A DNA stretch of 64,000 bases, taken from positions 14,835,538 to 14,899,537 of the forward strand of contig OX467091.1 in NCBI GenBank assembly GCA_950106755.1. Reading direction: 5' to 3'. The notes under the pieces were generated by a model. The model ran no database searches and had not been told where the DNA came from. It worked only from the letters and a program-made list of their open reading frames with translations. The position numbers were made by a program, and so were the translations under genes. Shown here one piece after another: positions 1 through 12,254 of the stretch. Each line of letters begins with the position of its first letter. Positions within the stretch are counted from its first letter, which is position 1. This DNA comes from Climacium dendroides. Taxonomy: Eukaryota > Streptophyta > Bryopsida > Hypnales > Climaciaceae.

Positions 1-2753
1 AACGTGTACGCGTACTCGGCGATGGTGAGCGCGTACGGGCGCAGCGGGCGTTGCCGCGAGGCGCTGAAGGTGTTCCAGGCGATGAAGAAGGCGGGTTGCA
101 AGCCGAATCTGATCACGTACAACACGATCATCGACGCGTGCGGGAAGGGCGGCGTGGACCTGAAGAAGGCGCTGGACATCTTCGAGGAGATGCAGAAGGA
201 GGGCGTGGAGCCGGACCGCATCACGTTCAACTCGCTGATCGCCGTGTGCAGCCGCGGCAGCCTGTGGGAGGACTCGCAGCGCGTGTTCGCGGAGATGCAG
301 CGTCGGGGCATCGAGCAGGACATCTTCACGTACAACACGCTGATCGACGCCTTGTGCAAGGGCGGTCAGATGGAGCTGGCGGCGTCCATCATGGCGTCCA
401 TGCGCGGCAAGAGCATCAGCCCGAACGTGGTGACGTACAGCACGATGATCGACGGGTATGGCAAGCTGGGTTGCTTCGAGGAGGCCATCGGTCTGTACCA
501 CGAGATGAAGGAGTCGGGCGTGCGTGCGGACCGTGTGTCTTACAACACGCTGATCGACATCTACGCGAAGCTGGGCCGTTTCGAGGACGCTCTGACGGCG
601 TGCAAGGACATGGAGCGCGCGGGTCTGAAGGCGGACGTGGTGACTTACAATGCGCTGATCGACGCGTACGGGAAGCAAGGGAAGTGCAAGGACGCTGCTT
701 GCCTGTTCGAGAAGATGAAAGGGGAGGGTCTGGTGCCGAACGTGCTGACGTTCTCGGCGTTGATCGACTCGTTTTCGAAGGCGGGGATGCACCAGGAGGC
801 GACGAACATTTTCGTGGAGTTCAAGCGTGCGGGTCTGAAGCCGGACGTGGTGCTGTACAGCTCTCTGATCGACTCGTGCTGCAAGTGCGGTCTGGTGGAG
901 GACGCGGTGGTGCTGCTGCAGGAGATGATGCAGGCTGGGATCCAGCCCAACATCGTGACTTACAACTCGCTCATCGACGCGTATGGGCGGAACGGCCAGG
1001 TGCGTGGAAGGAAGCGTTTTTTGGCGCAGGGTGTGGCCGTTTGATTTTTTTTTTTCTGCGGTTCCCTTTTCTGACGATCCGACTCCGCCTCCAGTTGCGG
1101 GCTCTGCTTGTTCCTGGTTTGTGCGATGTGTTTCCATGTTTGGTTAGGGTTTTTGCTCCTGGTCCTGTGTGTTGTGCCGAAGGATGCGAATCGTGAACCT
1201 TGTGACCCGGTGCGTGCAGGTGGACAGTGTGGAAGCCATGAAGGTCACCTTGCCGAACCACCCTGTGATCCAGAAATTCGGGGATAAGAGCATGGAAATG
1301 GTGCGCAGGCCCGCCCACCCGCAAGAGAATGGCGGCGACCAGAGTGGTGTGCTGGCTGCCGTGAGCGTGTTCCACGAGATGCAGCAGTTCGGGCTGAAGC
1401 CCAACGTGGTGACCTTCTCCGCCATTCTGAACGCCTGCAGGTGAGCCTTGGCTTGTGAACGATGGAGCGCATGTTTTTGTACATCCAGATTTGGATGAAG
1501 AGGGTCGAGGAGCGCGGTCTTGAGGCTTTGTTTCCTGATTGGGGCGTGTTTGATTGGTGCAGTCGATGTGCTTCGCTGCAAGAGGCGTCCGTGTTGCTGG
1601 AGCAGATGCGTTTCTTCGACAGCTGGGTGTACGGCATCGCCCACGGTCTTTTGATGGGTTTGAGGGAGCAAGTTTGGGTGGAGGCCCTGCGGCTTTTTGA
1701 CGAGATTGCTCGGATGGACTACGCCACGGGGGCCGCGTTTTACAACGCTCTGACGGATGTGCTGTGGCACTTCGGCCAGGTGTGTAGCATTTCCCGGTCT
1801 CTGGCATTCTGTTTTGCTGCCAGCTAGGTCTTGCTGTCCCGCAGTGTGTTCTGGGGCTTTATGTGGGTGTTCCCTGTTTCCTCGAGGGTTGAAGCTCGGT
1901 TTTAGGGTTTGATTTGTTATTTAGGTTTGGTCTAGATGGTTTCGTTGCAACACATGATGCTGTGTCCTCGCCGGTTCGTGAGTCTTGAAGTAACACGGAG
2001 TCCCTAGTTTGTACGTGGTTTCTCGAATGATTCCCGCGTCTGAGGTTTAGTGTGTGCTTGTCGAAACAGAGGGAGGGAGCTCAGAAGGTGGTGGTTGCTG
2101 CGAAGCGGCGTCAGGTGTGGGAGAACGCGTGGTGGCGGTCTGAGCAGCAGTTTTGTCTGGACCTGCACCTGATGTCTGTCGGCGCAGCTCAAGCCATGCT
2201 CCACGTTTGGCTTCTGGATCTGCGCGACTTGGTGTGGGAAGGTCACGACTTGCCCCGAGTTCTCAGGTATGGTTCCCTTTGGGGTGGTAGGGTTTCGTTT
2301 TCCGTGGTTTTCGGTCGGTCCGTGAGTCGCCATCGTTTAGCCGAAGCTTTGATCTGTTTGGGTGGTTGGAGCGTGTGTGTGAATTGGTGTAGAAGACTGT
2401 TTCAGCACGACTACCGCAGCCCGCACTGACTTCTGTGTTGTTTTGTGTGTTTTGTGTCCAGTATTTTGACGGGTTGGGGCAAGCACAGCAAAGTTGCCGG
2501 CTTCAGTACCGTGAAACGAGCCGTGGAGTCTCGGTTGCAGGAGATCAAGGCCCCGTTCCAAGTGGGTAGATACAATGAAGGGCGTCTGGTGTGCGCGGGC
2601 CACATCGTGCGGGCGTGGCTGGGGGATCCCAGGACGTCCAAGCTGCTGACGCTGAAGGACGCGATCATCAAGTCGAATCCGCAGTGGAATCGTCTTCCTG
2701 ACCTTGGATTGTTGTCCTTGAAGGAGGCCCAGTTGGCCGATGTGACGACGTAG
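1..2753 (+). CDS. GUN1: GUN1-like PPR-SMR protein, copy A (5' part outside window)
   Basis: Plastid pentatricopeptide-repeat protein with a C-terminal SMR domain; in Arabidopsis GUN1 integrates plastid-to-nucleus retrograde signals. Exons read from the sequence: <1-999, 1220-1440, 1563-1779, 2070-2266 and 2462-2753 (TAG), all with GT-AG junctions and matching phases. The window opens at codon 248 relative to copy B. Exon 1 shows tandem 35-residue PPR motifs (repeated VVTYN.LIDAYGK patterns). Exon 3 carries the family block ending [14 protein letters not shown]. Exons 4-5 form the SMR domain, with LDLHLMS and TGWGKHS. Every exon is mirrored by copy B at coordinate 11248 minus x, and I found no difference. 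Third codon positions are strongly GC in exon 1, unlike the AT-rich surroundings. The start and promoter lie left of the window. Assignment rests on my memory of GUN1, whose SMR region matches closely. Confidence 0.9.
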
Positions 2754-3534
2754 GGAAATGAGACTCTGTGGTCTCGCTTCTGATTCGAGGGAGCGTGGTT
2801 TTGATCACGCCTTCCTCCACTACATGGGACGTTGAGAGCCGTCGGCAGGTCGGGGTGAGGTTGCAGCTGGTTTGCCTTCTACTATAACCCTACACCGAGG
2901 CCCTTCCTCCCATTTCAGGTACACAGCTCTCCGATCACGGACGAGGAGGCTTTTTCTGGGTTCCTACTGTAATCTTCTTTTGAGAGCAGGCCGTTTGGAC
3001 AGATCTGGTTGGTGGCAACATACCGCAATCCATACGCCGAGCATGATAATCCGTCGAGAATTTTGGTCCCTCCAGCATAAACCTGAGGCTGGTCGCGCGC
3101 CGATCGGTTAGTTTAGGTCATTGATATGCCGGAGTCCCCACCTCCGCGATGTACAATATTGAGGCCATGTGCTGGTGGTGTATTCGGAAAGCATTTAAAA
3201 CGCTTTGACATTGGAGCTATTGAATTCGAGTCATTATCTGTGTCTACTTCTCCTCCACGGTGAACTGCTTTGGTGGCTTTGTGAACACCTGTGACGTGGC
3301 ATTGCGGATATTGGTTGTGTGAGTATGTGCTTTGTGTTCATGCGTTCAACTTTCGACCCAATTCCAACTTGATTTCACCATGACATTGAGTTGAGGGGGA
3401 ATGGAAGGAAACCTGAGAGTTATGATCAGAAACCACCAAAGGATCCGGTTTTGAATTCTTGTAGCTTGTGATTTGGGACCGAGCTGTTGCTTTCTAAGTT
3501 TTCTGTAAAAGAAGATAACTGTTACATTCTGATC
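1..3534. repeat. Left arm of large inverted repeat
   Basis: This segment is the reverse complement of 7714-11247. Paired positions sum to 11248 at both ends, so there is no net indel across 3534 bp. All open frames of one arm recur identically in the other, and the flanking noncoding stretches I compared base by base also match. Similarity stops abruptly after TCTGATC at 3534. The arm probably continues left of the window, since pairing is still perfect at base 1. Confidence 0.95.
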
Positions 3535-3596
3535 ATTTTGGAGGATGCCCAATGTTGTGCTGTACATTTAGTATATTCTACAGATAATATGGGTGA

Positions 3597-6590
3597 GAAG
3601 TATGATCGTCCTTCCTACGCAGAGTGAATTAGGTCATTTTAATTTTGACAGTCCACTATCAGAGACTATAGTAGGACTATCTACGGTGTCAAGGATAAAC
3701 TACATTTGTGAAACATGTGCCTATGGAAAAGAAGCCAGAAAGAAATTTCTTCGTCGGAGCAACAACTGCCTATTTGAAAAATCCTGGAAATGATTCATAT
3801 TGACGTCTATGGACACTTTCGAAATGCATCATAAGGTAACAGGTCCAGAAATTGCCCACCTAGGAGCTGAAGCTGATTTTGGGGAGGTGAAGCTTCTTGG
3901 CATAATTTTCAGTGAATTATCCTCGAGTGAAATTGGCATCTGACCTCAAGTCGTTTCATATTTTTTGGAGCTTTCTAGAATTAGCTATAAAATTTTGAAG
4001 TTAAGTGACATAGGCCTCTAAAATTGTCCACTTCCTAAAATCTACACTATTTTTACATTGGTGAAGGCTATGAAAAAGCAACATGTACACATATTTTACA
4101 TTTGAAGATGTGGGTGGTATTAGAGCTTGTGCAATTTCAGAGCCTGTTAGCTTACAAAAGAGCATGATATTGTTTGACCTCCACAAATGATTTCAATAGA
4201 TAGACTTGGCCAAGTTTCATCAAAATTGAAGGCCATAACAAAATGGCATCTCTAAATGGAAAAATTGATCAATTGTTGAGACAATCCAATGCTTTCTATG
4301 TGAAAGTTTATTTCCATTCAACATGTGATTAGAAGTCATCAACAAGGTTATCTTGTTTGATAATGACATATTGGACGTCTAACATTGCATGTCATGTTCG
4401 TCATGTGTTGAGTTTTAGCGCCTTTTGTTGTTTAATAAGGTCATCAATGCTAGTTGAGATAATTTGAAATCTAAGTATAATTATGAACCTAAATTTAGAA
4501 TGTGATGTGTGGTCATCAAATTGAGACACTGCACTAAAATGACACTTTAATATGTCAATTATAAATGGGTGATAATTTATTTGAAAGTCAACCTTAAAAT
4601 TGACTTTAATGGACATTGCAAGGACATTATATTGTTGCATTGTATAGTAGGACAATCATAGCCATTAGATTAGTCTGCTATTTCATAAATCGCAAACCTA
4701 CTTCTATTTTAGGTATGACAACATGAGAGAAAACCTTCTATGGATAACAACCAAATATATTGCATCTTTGTGTTTTTGGAACACAAGTTTATGTTTAGGT
4801 ACCCAAACATCAACATTCAAAAGGTCTTGAATTGTATACTCATAGGTTTTAACAAATATACAATAGCCTATTGTTGCTACTATCCTCAAACAAAGATGAG
4901 TGTACTATCTCAAGATGTAACTATTAATGAAACTCACGAACCAGCTAAAATGCATTAAATCAATGAAAGGAAGAAGTCATTCAAGAATCAACCATATCAT
5001 GTCATTCATGAACAATTCACCAACACCATCACTCACCAACTAGGTATCTCTAATTCCACGATCCTACTATAGGAATTTCAAAGTTCTCTTTCTAATTCAA
5101 CTTATGCTACTTCACCAAAGTCTCTCCCCAAAATAAATTCCAGAAACCACGTTCTTTTTTTCACCTTATGATGTACCTAGAACATCAAACATACAAAATT
5201 TAGATCCCTAGTGTAGACTCACAACCAAATATTATTACTAGAATGTATACCAAATGAAAAATCCCATATCCAATAGGACCCTAAAATGAACATCATTTAC
5301 AACAATTAGCAAGATACATCTACCACCTAAAAACTCAAGCAACAAGGTATCATACCAACTAACACCAATTGGTATCATACCAACAAGCTTCAACAAACAC
5401 CATTGGTAGAAGGCAATGCAAGAAGAAATATGGATTTATAGAATCAAACCCAGGATCAATAATAAGGGCCAACACTACAAAACAAGACTAGCTACTAGGG
5501 GTTCTCACAACATGAAGGCATTGATTATAGTGAAACCTTTGTGTCTATAGTGAAGTGGATAACCTTAAAAGCAATTAGTGCCTTAGGTAGCAGTACATAA
5601 GGGATGGAACACCTACCACTGATGTCAAAACAACCTACTTGAACAGAAAACTCAAAGAACAAGTATTTATGCAACAACCTTTTGGTTTCATAGATCCTAG
5701 AAAATCTTTACATATCTACCAATTGACAAAAGGACTCTATAGACTTAAAGGAGCCGAAGTATGATACAAGAAGATCAACTACTTCCTCAAATATAAGAAA
5801 TCTGTTAAATCAACCTTTGATGGAAACCGATATTTTTCTACAAAAAATAGAAAATTTGTAGTTCTAGTACTTTAGGTTGACAACCTATTTATTATAGGTG
5901 ACAATCATGAAGGAATAGCTTTTCTCACACAGCAATTGATTAATAGCAAATTTGAAATGACAAACTTAGGACCCATTTATAAATATTTAAAAATAGAATT
6001 TGAATAGTCACCCCCAAGGTTTAAGACCACCAAACAACCTATGCAAAGAACAAACTTGTGGATTATAGAACATAAGATTGCAAATCTATTAAAATTCCAT
6101 TATTCCCAAACATCACTTGATAAGATCCACAAGCACCTTTTTAATACACTCTACATCAAAGGCACCACTACTTTGGGGCTACTATACAAAAAAGGGGAAA
6201 ATTTTACACCCACAAATACTAATACTAATTGGTGGAGAGACTTAGACAAAAGAAAATCAATAAGAGCATTCATTTTTACAATTGGCAACACACCCATATC
6301 CAAAAGTAGCCAAAAATAGATTTGCATATTACTATCTTCAACGAAGTTAAAATATAGATTCTTAGTTGATTTACAAAGAGGCAATTTGGATACAAAACCT
6401 CTACACCAAATTAGGTTACAACAAAGGAAGAGCTATAATGATCCACTACGATAGCATAAACACCATCAAGATATCCAAAATATCTATTTACCACTTTCAA
6501 ACTAAAAATTGAGATACACCTCCATTTTGTTAGAGATACAATAGAACTCCTTTAACTCATCCGGTGTTATAAAGTTTTGCTATTAGGTTC
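3597..6590 (+). mobile_element. Degenerate Ty1/Copia retrotransposon internal region
   Basis: Collinear but broken Copia pol fragments. A pre-integrase zinc-finger region lies at 3593-3793 (GHFNFDS, then CETCAYGK). The integrase start (IHIDVYG) is at about 3791. The integrase C-terminal hinge (CILIGFN) is near 4832. Reverse transcriptase runs from about 5520 to 5990 (DYSETF, VFMQQPFGF; the catalytic YVDD box reads stop-VDN). An RNase H-like part follows at about 6220-6540 (DLDKRKS, FIFTIGNTPIS). Stops and frameshifts are frequent. The integrase core is missing, and about 0.85 kb of unrelated AT-rich DNA (3835-4690) sits in its place. No LTR pair was found. The element is dead and fills most of the spacer between the GUN1 arms. 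Confidence 0.85.
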
Positions 6591-6599
6591 AGAATAGCA

Positions 6600-7383
6600 C
6601 AGGGCCTTAGCTATGTAAATGCTTTGTAAGTAGTGTCTAATATCCTAACAGACCCTAAATAATATTAAACCTATCCTAAAACTTTCTTTTTCCCAAATCC
6701 CTATCCTACAATTTCTACTATATTCTAAAAATTGTCGTACCTAGCTTTGGTTTAGCATAACTTTTGAACAATAGTTTCAAACAACTTGAAACTTTGCCAT
6801 AATGTAGATCAACTATTCAATTAATCAATTATCAAATTTCATTACATTCTAAGAAACTGTTCAATATTGGTGAACATTTTTCTACTACTAACTTCCTAAT
6901 CTTTCACTAGGTCTATACTACATAGGAAGTTGCCCTTGTGGTACATGTGCCACATCTTTAAGTCATGAAGCTTGTTCAGAAGAATACTTTTCTTCTTTTT
7001 TGACAAGGTGAGGTCCACCACTTATTGTTTGACCCACTTTCATTAAGTGCAACGACTTAGTTTATTCTAAAAGCCAAGACTGCTCAGACCTATTGCTTTA
7101 TGGAGGTTTATTAATTTGTGCAAGGTGTATTTAGAGTTCTACTATATAATGAAAATAAAACAGATGCAGGCATTATATTTGCATTATATTTACTAGCCAG
7201 TGAAATGCCAACACACTTACAAAGGTCTTCAAAATAACCAAATTTGAAAACTATAGAAGGCTCCTAAACTTAAACCTAACCTCAAATTGCTACAAATTAT
7301 GCTAGGAAGATTGCTACAAATTATGCTAGGAAGAAAAACGATTGGAGTCATACATAAACCATCACTAAGAACCCATATCATAC
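6600..7383. other. AT-rich spacer, no gene seen
   Basis: AT-rich sequence between the Copia remnant and the right-arm flank. A 23-bp direct repeat (ATTGCTACAAATTATGCTAGG and two more bases) occurs twice around 7296-7334. I see no coding sequence. Confidence 0.5.
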
Positions 7384-7713
7384 TGTAAACAATAATCAAG
7401 GAGAGACGCTAACCGCAAGACGCAAGGCCTCCAATGTCCGTAGTGATCACCATCATCATCAACGACCTCGGAGCAGAGAGAAACAGGTAACAACAGATTG
7501 GAAGAAAATCACGAAGTACAACACTGATCTCCACTCACTACTGAAAAAAACGTCAGGGTCAGAAAATAAAAATGATTTCAACCCTAGAGTGCCACAGGCA
7601 TCATTCTGTTGTTCCAATGACAATACTGTGAGATGGAAAAAGTTCAAAAGCAAACTTTCATCCACATTTTTCTTGTCGACCATTCACGGTAGGTTATAAA
7701 GCACTACTTAAGC
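7384..7713. other. Less AT-rich segment abutting right arm
   Basis: Base composition shifts from very AT-rich to mixed at about 7384 and continues smoothly into the right arm. This suggests it is the original 3' flank of GUN1, whereas the left arm is joined directly to transposon-derived DNA. A 74-codon minus-strand frame (7683-7459) begins with ATG but resembles nothing I know. Confidence 0.35.
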
Positions 7714-10700
7714 GATCAGAATGTAACAGTTATCTTCTTTTACAGAAAACTTAGAAAGCAACAGCTCGGTCCCAAATCACAAGCTACAAGAATTCAAAAC
7801 CGGATCCTTTGGTGGTTTCTGATCATAACTCTCAGGTTTCCTTCCATTCCCCCTCAACTCAATGTCATGGTGAAATCAAGTTGGAATTGGGTCGAAAGTT
7901 GAACGCATGAACACAAAGCACATACTCACACAACCAATATCCGCAATGCCACGTCACAGGTGTTCACAAAGCCACCAAAGCAGTTCACCGTGGAGGAGAA
8001 GTAGACACAGATAATGACTCGAATTCAATAGCTCCAATGTCAAAGCGTTTTAAATGCTTTCCGAATACACCACCAGCACATGGCCTCAATATTGTACATC
8101 GCGGAGGTGGGGACTCCGGCATATCAATGACCTAAACTAACCGATCGGCGCGCGACCAGCCTCAGGTTTATGCTGGAGGGACCAAAATTCTCGACGGATT
8201 ATCATGCTCGGCGTATGGATTGCGGTATGTTGCCACCAACCAGATCTGTCCAAACGGCCTGCTCTCAAAAGAAGATTACAGTAGGAACCCAGAAAAAGCC
8301 TCCTCGTCCGTGATCGGAGAGCTGTGTACCTGAAATGGGAGGAAGGGCCTCGGTGTAGGGTTATAGTAGAAGGCAAACCAGCTGCAACCTCACCCCGACC
8401 TGCCGACGGCTCTCAACGTCCCATGTAGTGGAGGAAGGCGTGATCAAAACCACGCTCCCTCGAATCAGAAGCGAGACCACAGAGTCTCATTTCCCTACGT
8501 CGTCACATCGGCCAACTGGGCCTCCTTCAAGGACAACAATCCAAGGTCAGGAAGACGATTCCACTGCGGATTCGACTTGATGATCGCGTCCTTCAGCGTC
8601 AGCAGCTTGGACGTCCTGGGATCCCCCAGCCACGCCCGCACGATGTGGCCCGCGCACACCAGACGCCCTTCATTGTATCTACCCACTTGGAACGGGGCCT
8701 TGATCTCCTGCAACCGAGACTCCACGGCTCGTTTCACGGTACTGAAGCCGGCAACTTTGCTGTGCTTGCCCCAACCCGTCAAAATACTGGACACAAAACA
8801 CACAAAACAACACAGAAGTCAGTGCGGGCTGCGGTAGTCGTGCTGAAACAGTCTTCTACACCAATTCACACACACGCTCCAACCACCCAAACAGATCAAA
8901 GCTTCGGCTAAACGATGGCGACTCACGGACCGACCGAAAACCACGGAAAACGAAACCCTACCACCCCAAAGGGAACCATACCTGAGAACTCGGGGCAAGT
9001 CGTGACCTTCCCACACCAAGTCGCGCAGATCCAGAAGCCAAACGTGGAGCATGGCTTGAGCTGCGCCGACAGACATCAGGTGCAGGTCCAGACAAAACTG
9101 CTGCTCAGACCGCCACCACGCGTTCTCCCACACCTGACGCCGCTTCGCAGCAACCACCACCTTCTGAGCTCCCTCCCTCTGTTTCGACAAGCACACACTA
9201 AACCTCAGACGCGGGAATCATTCGAGAAACCACGTACAAACTAGGGACTCCGTGTTACTTCAAGACTCACGAACCGGCGAGGACACAGCATCATGTGTTG
9301 CAACGAAACCATCTAGACCAAACCTAAATAACAAATCAAACCCTAAAACCGAGCTTCAACCCTCGAGGAAACAGGGAACACCCACATAAAGCCCCAGAAC
9401 ACACTGCGGGACAGCAAGACCTAGCTGGCAGCAAAACAGAATGCCAGAGACCGGGAAATGCTACACACCTGGCCGAAGTGCCACAGCACATCCGTCAGAG
9501 CGTTGTAAAACGCGGCCCCCGTGGCGTAGTCCATCCGAGCAATCTCGTCAAAAAGCCGCAGGGCCTCCACCCAAACTTGCTCCCTCAAACCCATCAAAAG
9601 ACCGTGGGCGATGCCGTACACCCAGCTGTCGAAGAAACGCATCTGCTCCAGCAACACGGACGCCTCTTGCAGCGAAGCACATCGACTGCACCAATCAAAC
9701 ACGCCCCAATCAGGAAACAAAGCCTCAAGACCGCGCTCCTCGACCCTCTTCATCCAAATCTGGATGTACAAAAACATGCGCTCCATCGTTCACAAGCCAA
9801 GGCTCACCTGCAGGCGTTCAGAATGGCGGAGAAGGTCACCACGTTGGGCTTCAGCCCGAACTGCTGCATCTCGTGGAACACGCTCACGGCAGCCAGCACA
9901 CCACTCTGGTCGCCGCCATTCTCTTGCGGGTGGGCGGGCCTGCGCACCATTTCCATGCTCTTATCCCCGAATTTCTGGATCACAGGGTGGTTCGGCAAGG
10001 TGACCTTCATGGCTTCCACACTGTCCACCTGCACGCACCGGGTCACAAGGTTCACGATTCGCATCCTTCGGCACAACACACAGGACCAGGAGCAAAAACC
10101 CTAACCAAACATGGAAACACATCGCACAAACCAGGAACAAGCAGAGCCCGCAACTGGAGGCGGAGTCGGATCGTCAGAAAAGGGAACCGCAGAAAAAAAA
10201 AAATCAAACGGCCACACCCTGCGCCAAAAAACGCTTCCTTCCACGCACCTGGCCGTTCCGCCCATACGCGTCGATGAGCGAGTTGTAAGTCACGATGTTG
10301 GGCTGGATCCCAGCCTGCATCATCTCCTGCAGCAGCACCACCGCGTCCTCCACCAGACCGCACTTGCAGCACGAGTCGATCAGAGAGCTGTACAGCACCA
10401 CGTCCGGCTTCAGACCCGCACGCTTGAACTCCACGAAAATGTTCGTCGCCTCCTGGTGCATCCCCGCCTTCGAAAACGAGTCGATCAACGCCGAGAACGT
10501 CAGCACGTTCGGCACCAGACCCTCCCCTTTCATCTTCTCGAACAGGCAAGCAGCGTCCTTGCACTTCCCTTGCTTCCCGTACGCGTCGATCAGCGCATTG
10601 TAAGTCACCACGTCCGCCTTCAGACCCGCGCGCTCCATGTCCTTGCACGCCGTCAGAGCGTCCTCGAAACGGCCCAGCTTCGCGTAGATGTCGATCAGCG

Positions 10701-11247
10701 TGTTGTAAGACACACGGTCCGCACGCACGCCCGACTCCTTCATCTCGTGGTACAGACCGATGGCCTCCTCGAAGCAACCCAGCTTGCCATACCCGTCGAT
10801 CATCGTGCTGTACGTCACCACGTTCGGGCTGATGCTCTTGCCGCGCATGGACGCCATGATGGACGCCGCCAGCTCCATCTGACCGCCCTTGCACAAGGCG
10901 TCGATCAGCGTGTTGTACGTGAAGATGTCCTGCTCGATGCCCCGACGCTGCATCTCCGCGAACACGCGCTGCGAGTCCTCCCACAGGCTGCCGCGGCTGC
11001 ACACGGCGATCAGCGAGTTGAACGTGATGCGGTCCGGCTCCACGCCCTCCTTCTGCATCTCCTCGAAGATGTCCAGCGCCTTCTTCAGGTCCACGCCGCC
11101 CTTCCCGCACGCGTCGATGATCGTGTTGTACGTGATCAGATTCGGCTTGCAACCCGCCTTCTTCATCGCCTGGAACACCTTCAGCGCCTCGCGGCAACGC
11201 CCGCTGCGCCCGTACGCGCTCACCATCGCCGAGTACGCGTACACGTT
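7714..11247. repeat. Right arm of large inverted repeat
   Basis: Reverse complement of 1-3534, covering the 3' half of GUN1 exon 1, exons 2-5, the introns and about 780 bp of 3' flank. Identity begins at GATC (7714-7717). Bases 7684-7713 do not match the left spacer edge. The 11247 limit is set by the window start, so the true outer end of the duplication is unknown. Confidence 0.95.
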
Positions 11248-11988
11248 GTTCCCGAAACCGGCCTTCTGCGCGCGGCTGAACACGTCCAGCGCGATCTCCA
11301 CCTTGCCCAGACGACCCAGCGTGCTGATCATGATGCTCGCCAGCTTGCTCCACTCGCTCCGCAGGTGGCCCTGCTGCACCATCCACTCGTACCCCTGCAG
11401 CGCGCGCTCCCACTCGCCGCGGTTACCAAGTTCGCGCAGCAGGTAAGGAAAATCCTCCATGCCCACCAGCTGGTGCGACCACTTCTCCAGCAGCATGCCC
11501 GTCGTCGTCGTCGTCGCCGTCGTCGTGGCGCTCGTCGAGCTCCCCGCCATCGCCGACGCCTGCAGAATTTCCTGGGCCGCCATGTCCGCCTCGGGACTGT
11601 GCTTGCCCATGTAAAGCTTCTGCCGCCCGTGATGGAACTTGCTCACCAGTCGCGTCGACCGCCGCCCGCAAAACTCCGCATTCAAGCCCCCGGACGCCGA
11701 CGCGGACGCCGACTGCGACTGCGGCGGGTGGTGGTGGTGGTGGTGGTGCCCCGCCGGCTGGTGTCCCCAGCCCGCGCGCCCGCTCCCCGCCACAGCCACG
11801 CGCTGCGCCACCCACGCCTCCCCGCCACTGTGCGCCACCACGCCCTGCTGCCTCCATCGCCCGCCGCGGCCGCTGCTCGTGGCGCCCTTGAGCCCTGAGC
11901 TTCCCGCTCCGCCCACCACCGCACCCACCCCGGCCGCGGCGCTCGCCGCCTTGGCCTCCGCCGTCAAGAACCCCGCCCCGCTCGCCAT
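8495..11988 (-). CDS. GUN1: GUN1-like PPR-SMR protein, copy B (complete)
   Basis: Complete reverse-strand copy: exons 11988-10249, 10028-9808, 9685-9469, 9178-8982 and 8786-8495, giving 888 residues, close to the roughly 900 of Arabidopsis GUN1. The ATG at 11988 is the first in frame. The N-terminus (about residues 1-170) is Ala/Gly/Ser-rich with a seven-His run near residue 80 and Thr-rich stretches, which fits a plastid transit peptide plus a disordered linker. About eleven PPR motifs follow from roughly residue 215 to 600. The C-terminal SMR domain (LDLHLMS, then TGWGKHS) is encoded by the last two exons. The expected role is plastid nucleoid-associated retrograde signalling, from family knowledge. 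The gene converges on copy A; the two stop codons are 5.7 kb apart. A GA-rich leader lies at about 12120-12175. A 595-residue antisense open frame across exon 1 reflects codon bias. Confidence 0.92.
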
Positions 11989-11999
11989 CCCCCCAGCAC

Positions 12000-12250
12000 C
12001 ACCGAACGCTCAAACCCTCACAACCCCCTTCAAACCACCGACAGCAAATTCAAACCACCACATCCCTATCACTGGAGACTCTCGTCACGAAGAAGCAATC
12101 TTACCCTAAACTCGAAATCGAAACCAGAAACACCCCTCCGCCGCTCTCCCTCTCTCTCCCACTCTCCCTCAGTCCCAATAAGAACGAAACTAGCAATCTA
12201 ATCGCCACAACCAAAATTCCAGTAATTCCCACGCTACAACGCCGAGGAAG
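12000..12250 (-). promoter_or_regulatory. GUN1 copy B 5' leader / proximal promoter
   Basis: Immediately upstream of the ATG at 11988. It contains a pyrimidine tract on the plus strand (12133-12172), so the GUN1 strand has a GA-rich leader, common in plant 5' UTRs and core promoters. No convincing TATA box was seen. Function is inferred from position. Confidence 0.4.
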
Positions 12251-12254
12251 TTTC

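Noticed and set aside
971..1807. 278-codon minus-strand frame (and mirror 9441-10277)
   Set aside because: Antisense to GUN1 exons 2-3 and introns; reflects base composition.
3835..4690. Spacer segment inside Copia considered as its integrase core
   Set aside because: Translations in all plus frames lack the expected DDE-region motifs, and composition differs; treated as foreign AT-rich DNA.
10052..11413. 453-codon minus-strand open frame and its left-arm mirror (51-1196)
   Set aside because: Frame-shifted reading of GUN1 exon 1 and intron 1; Arg/Gly-rich low complexity, no family.
10111..11898. 595-codon plus-strand open frame
   Set aside because: Antisense to GUN1 exon 1. The His/Arg/Leu-rich composition is what strong GC3 bias produces on the opposite strand; there is no domain similarity.
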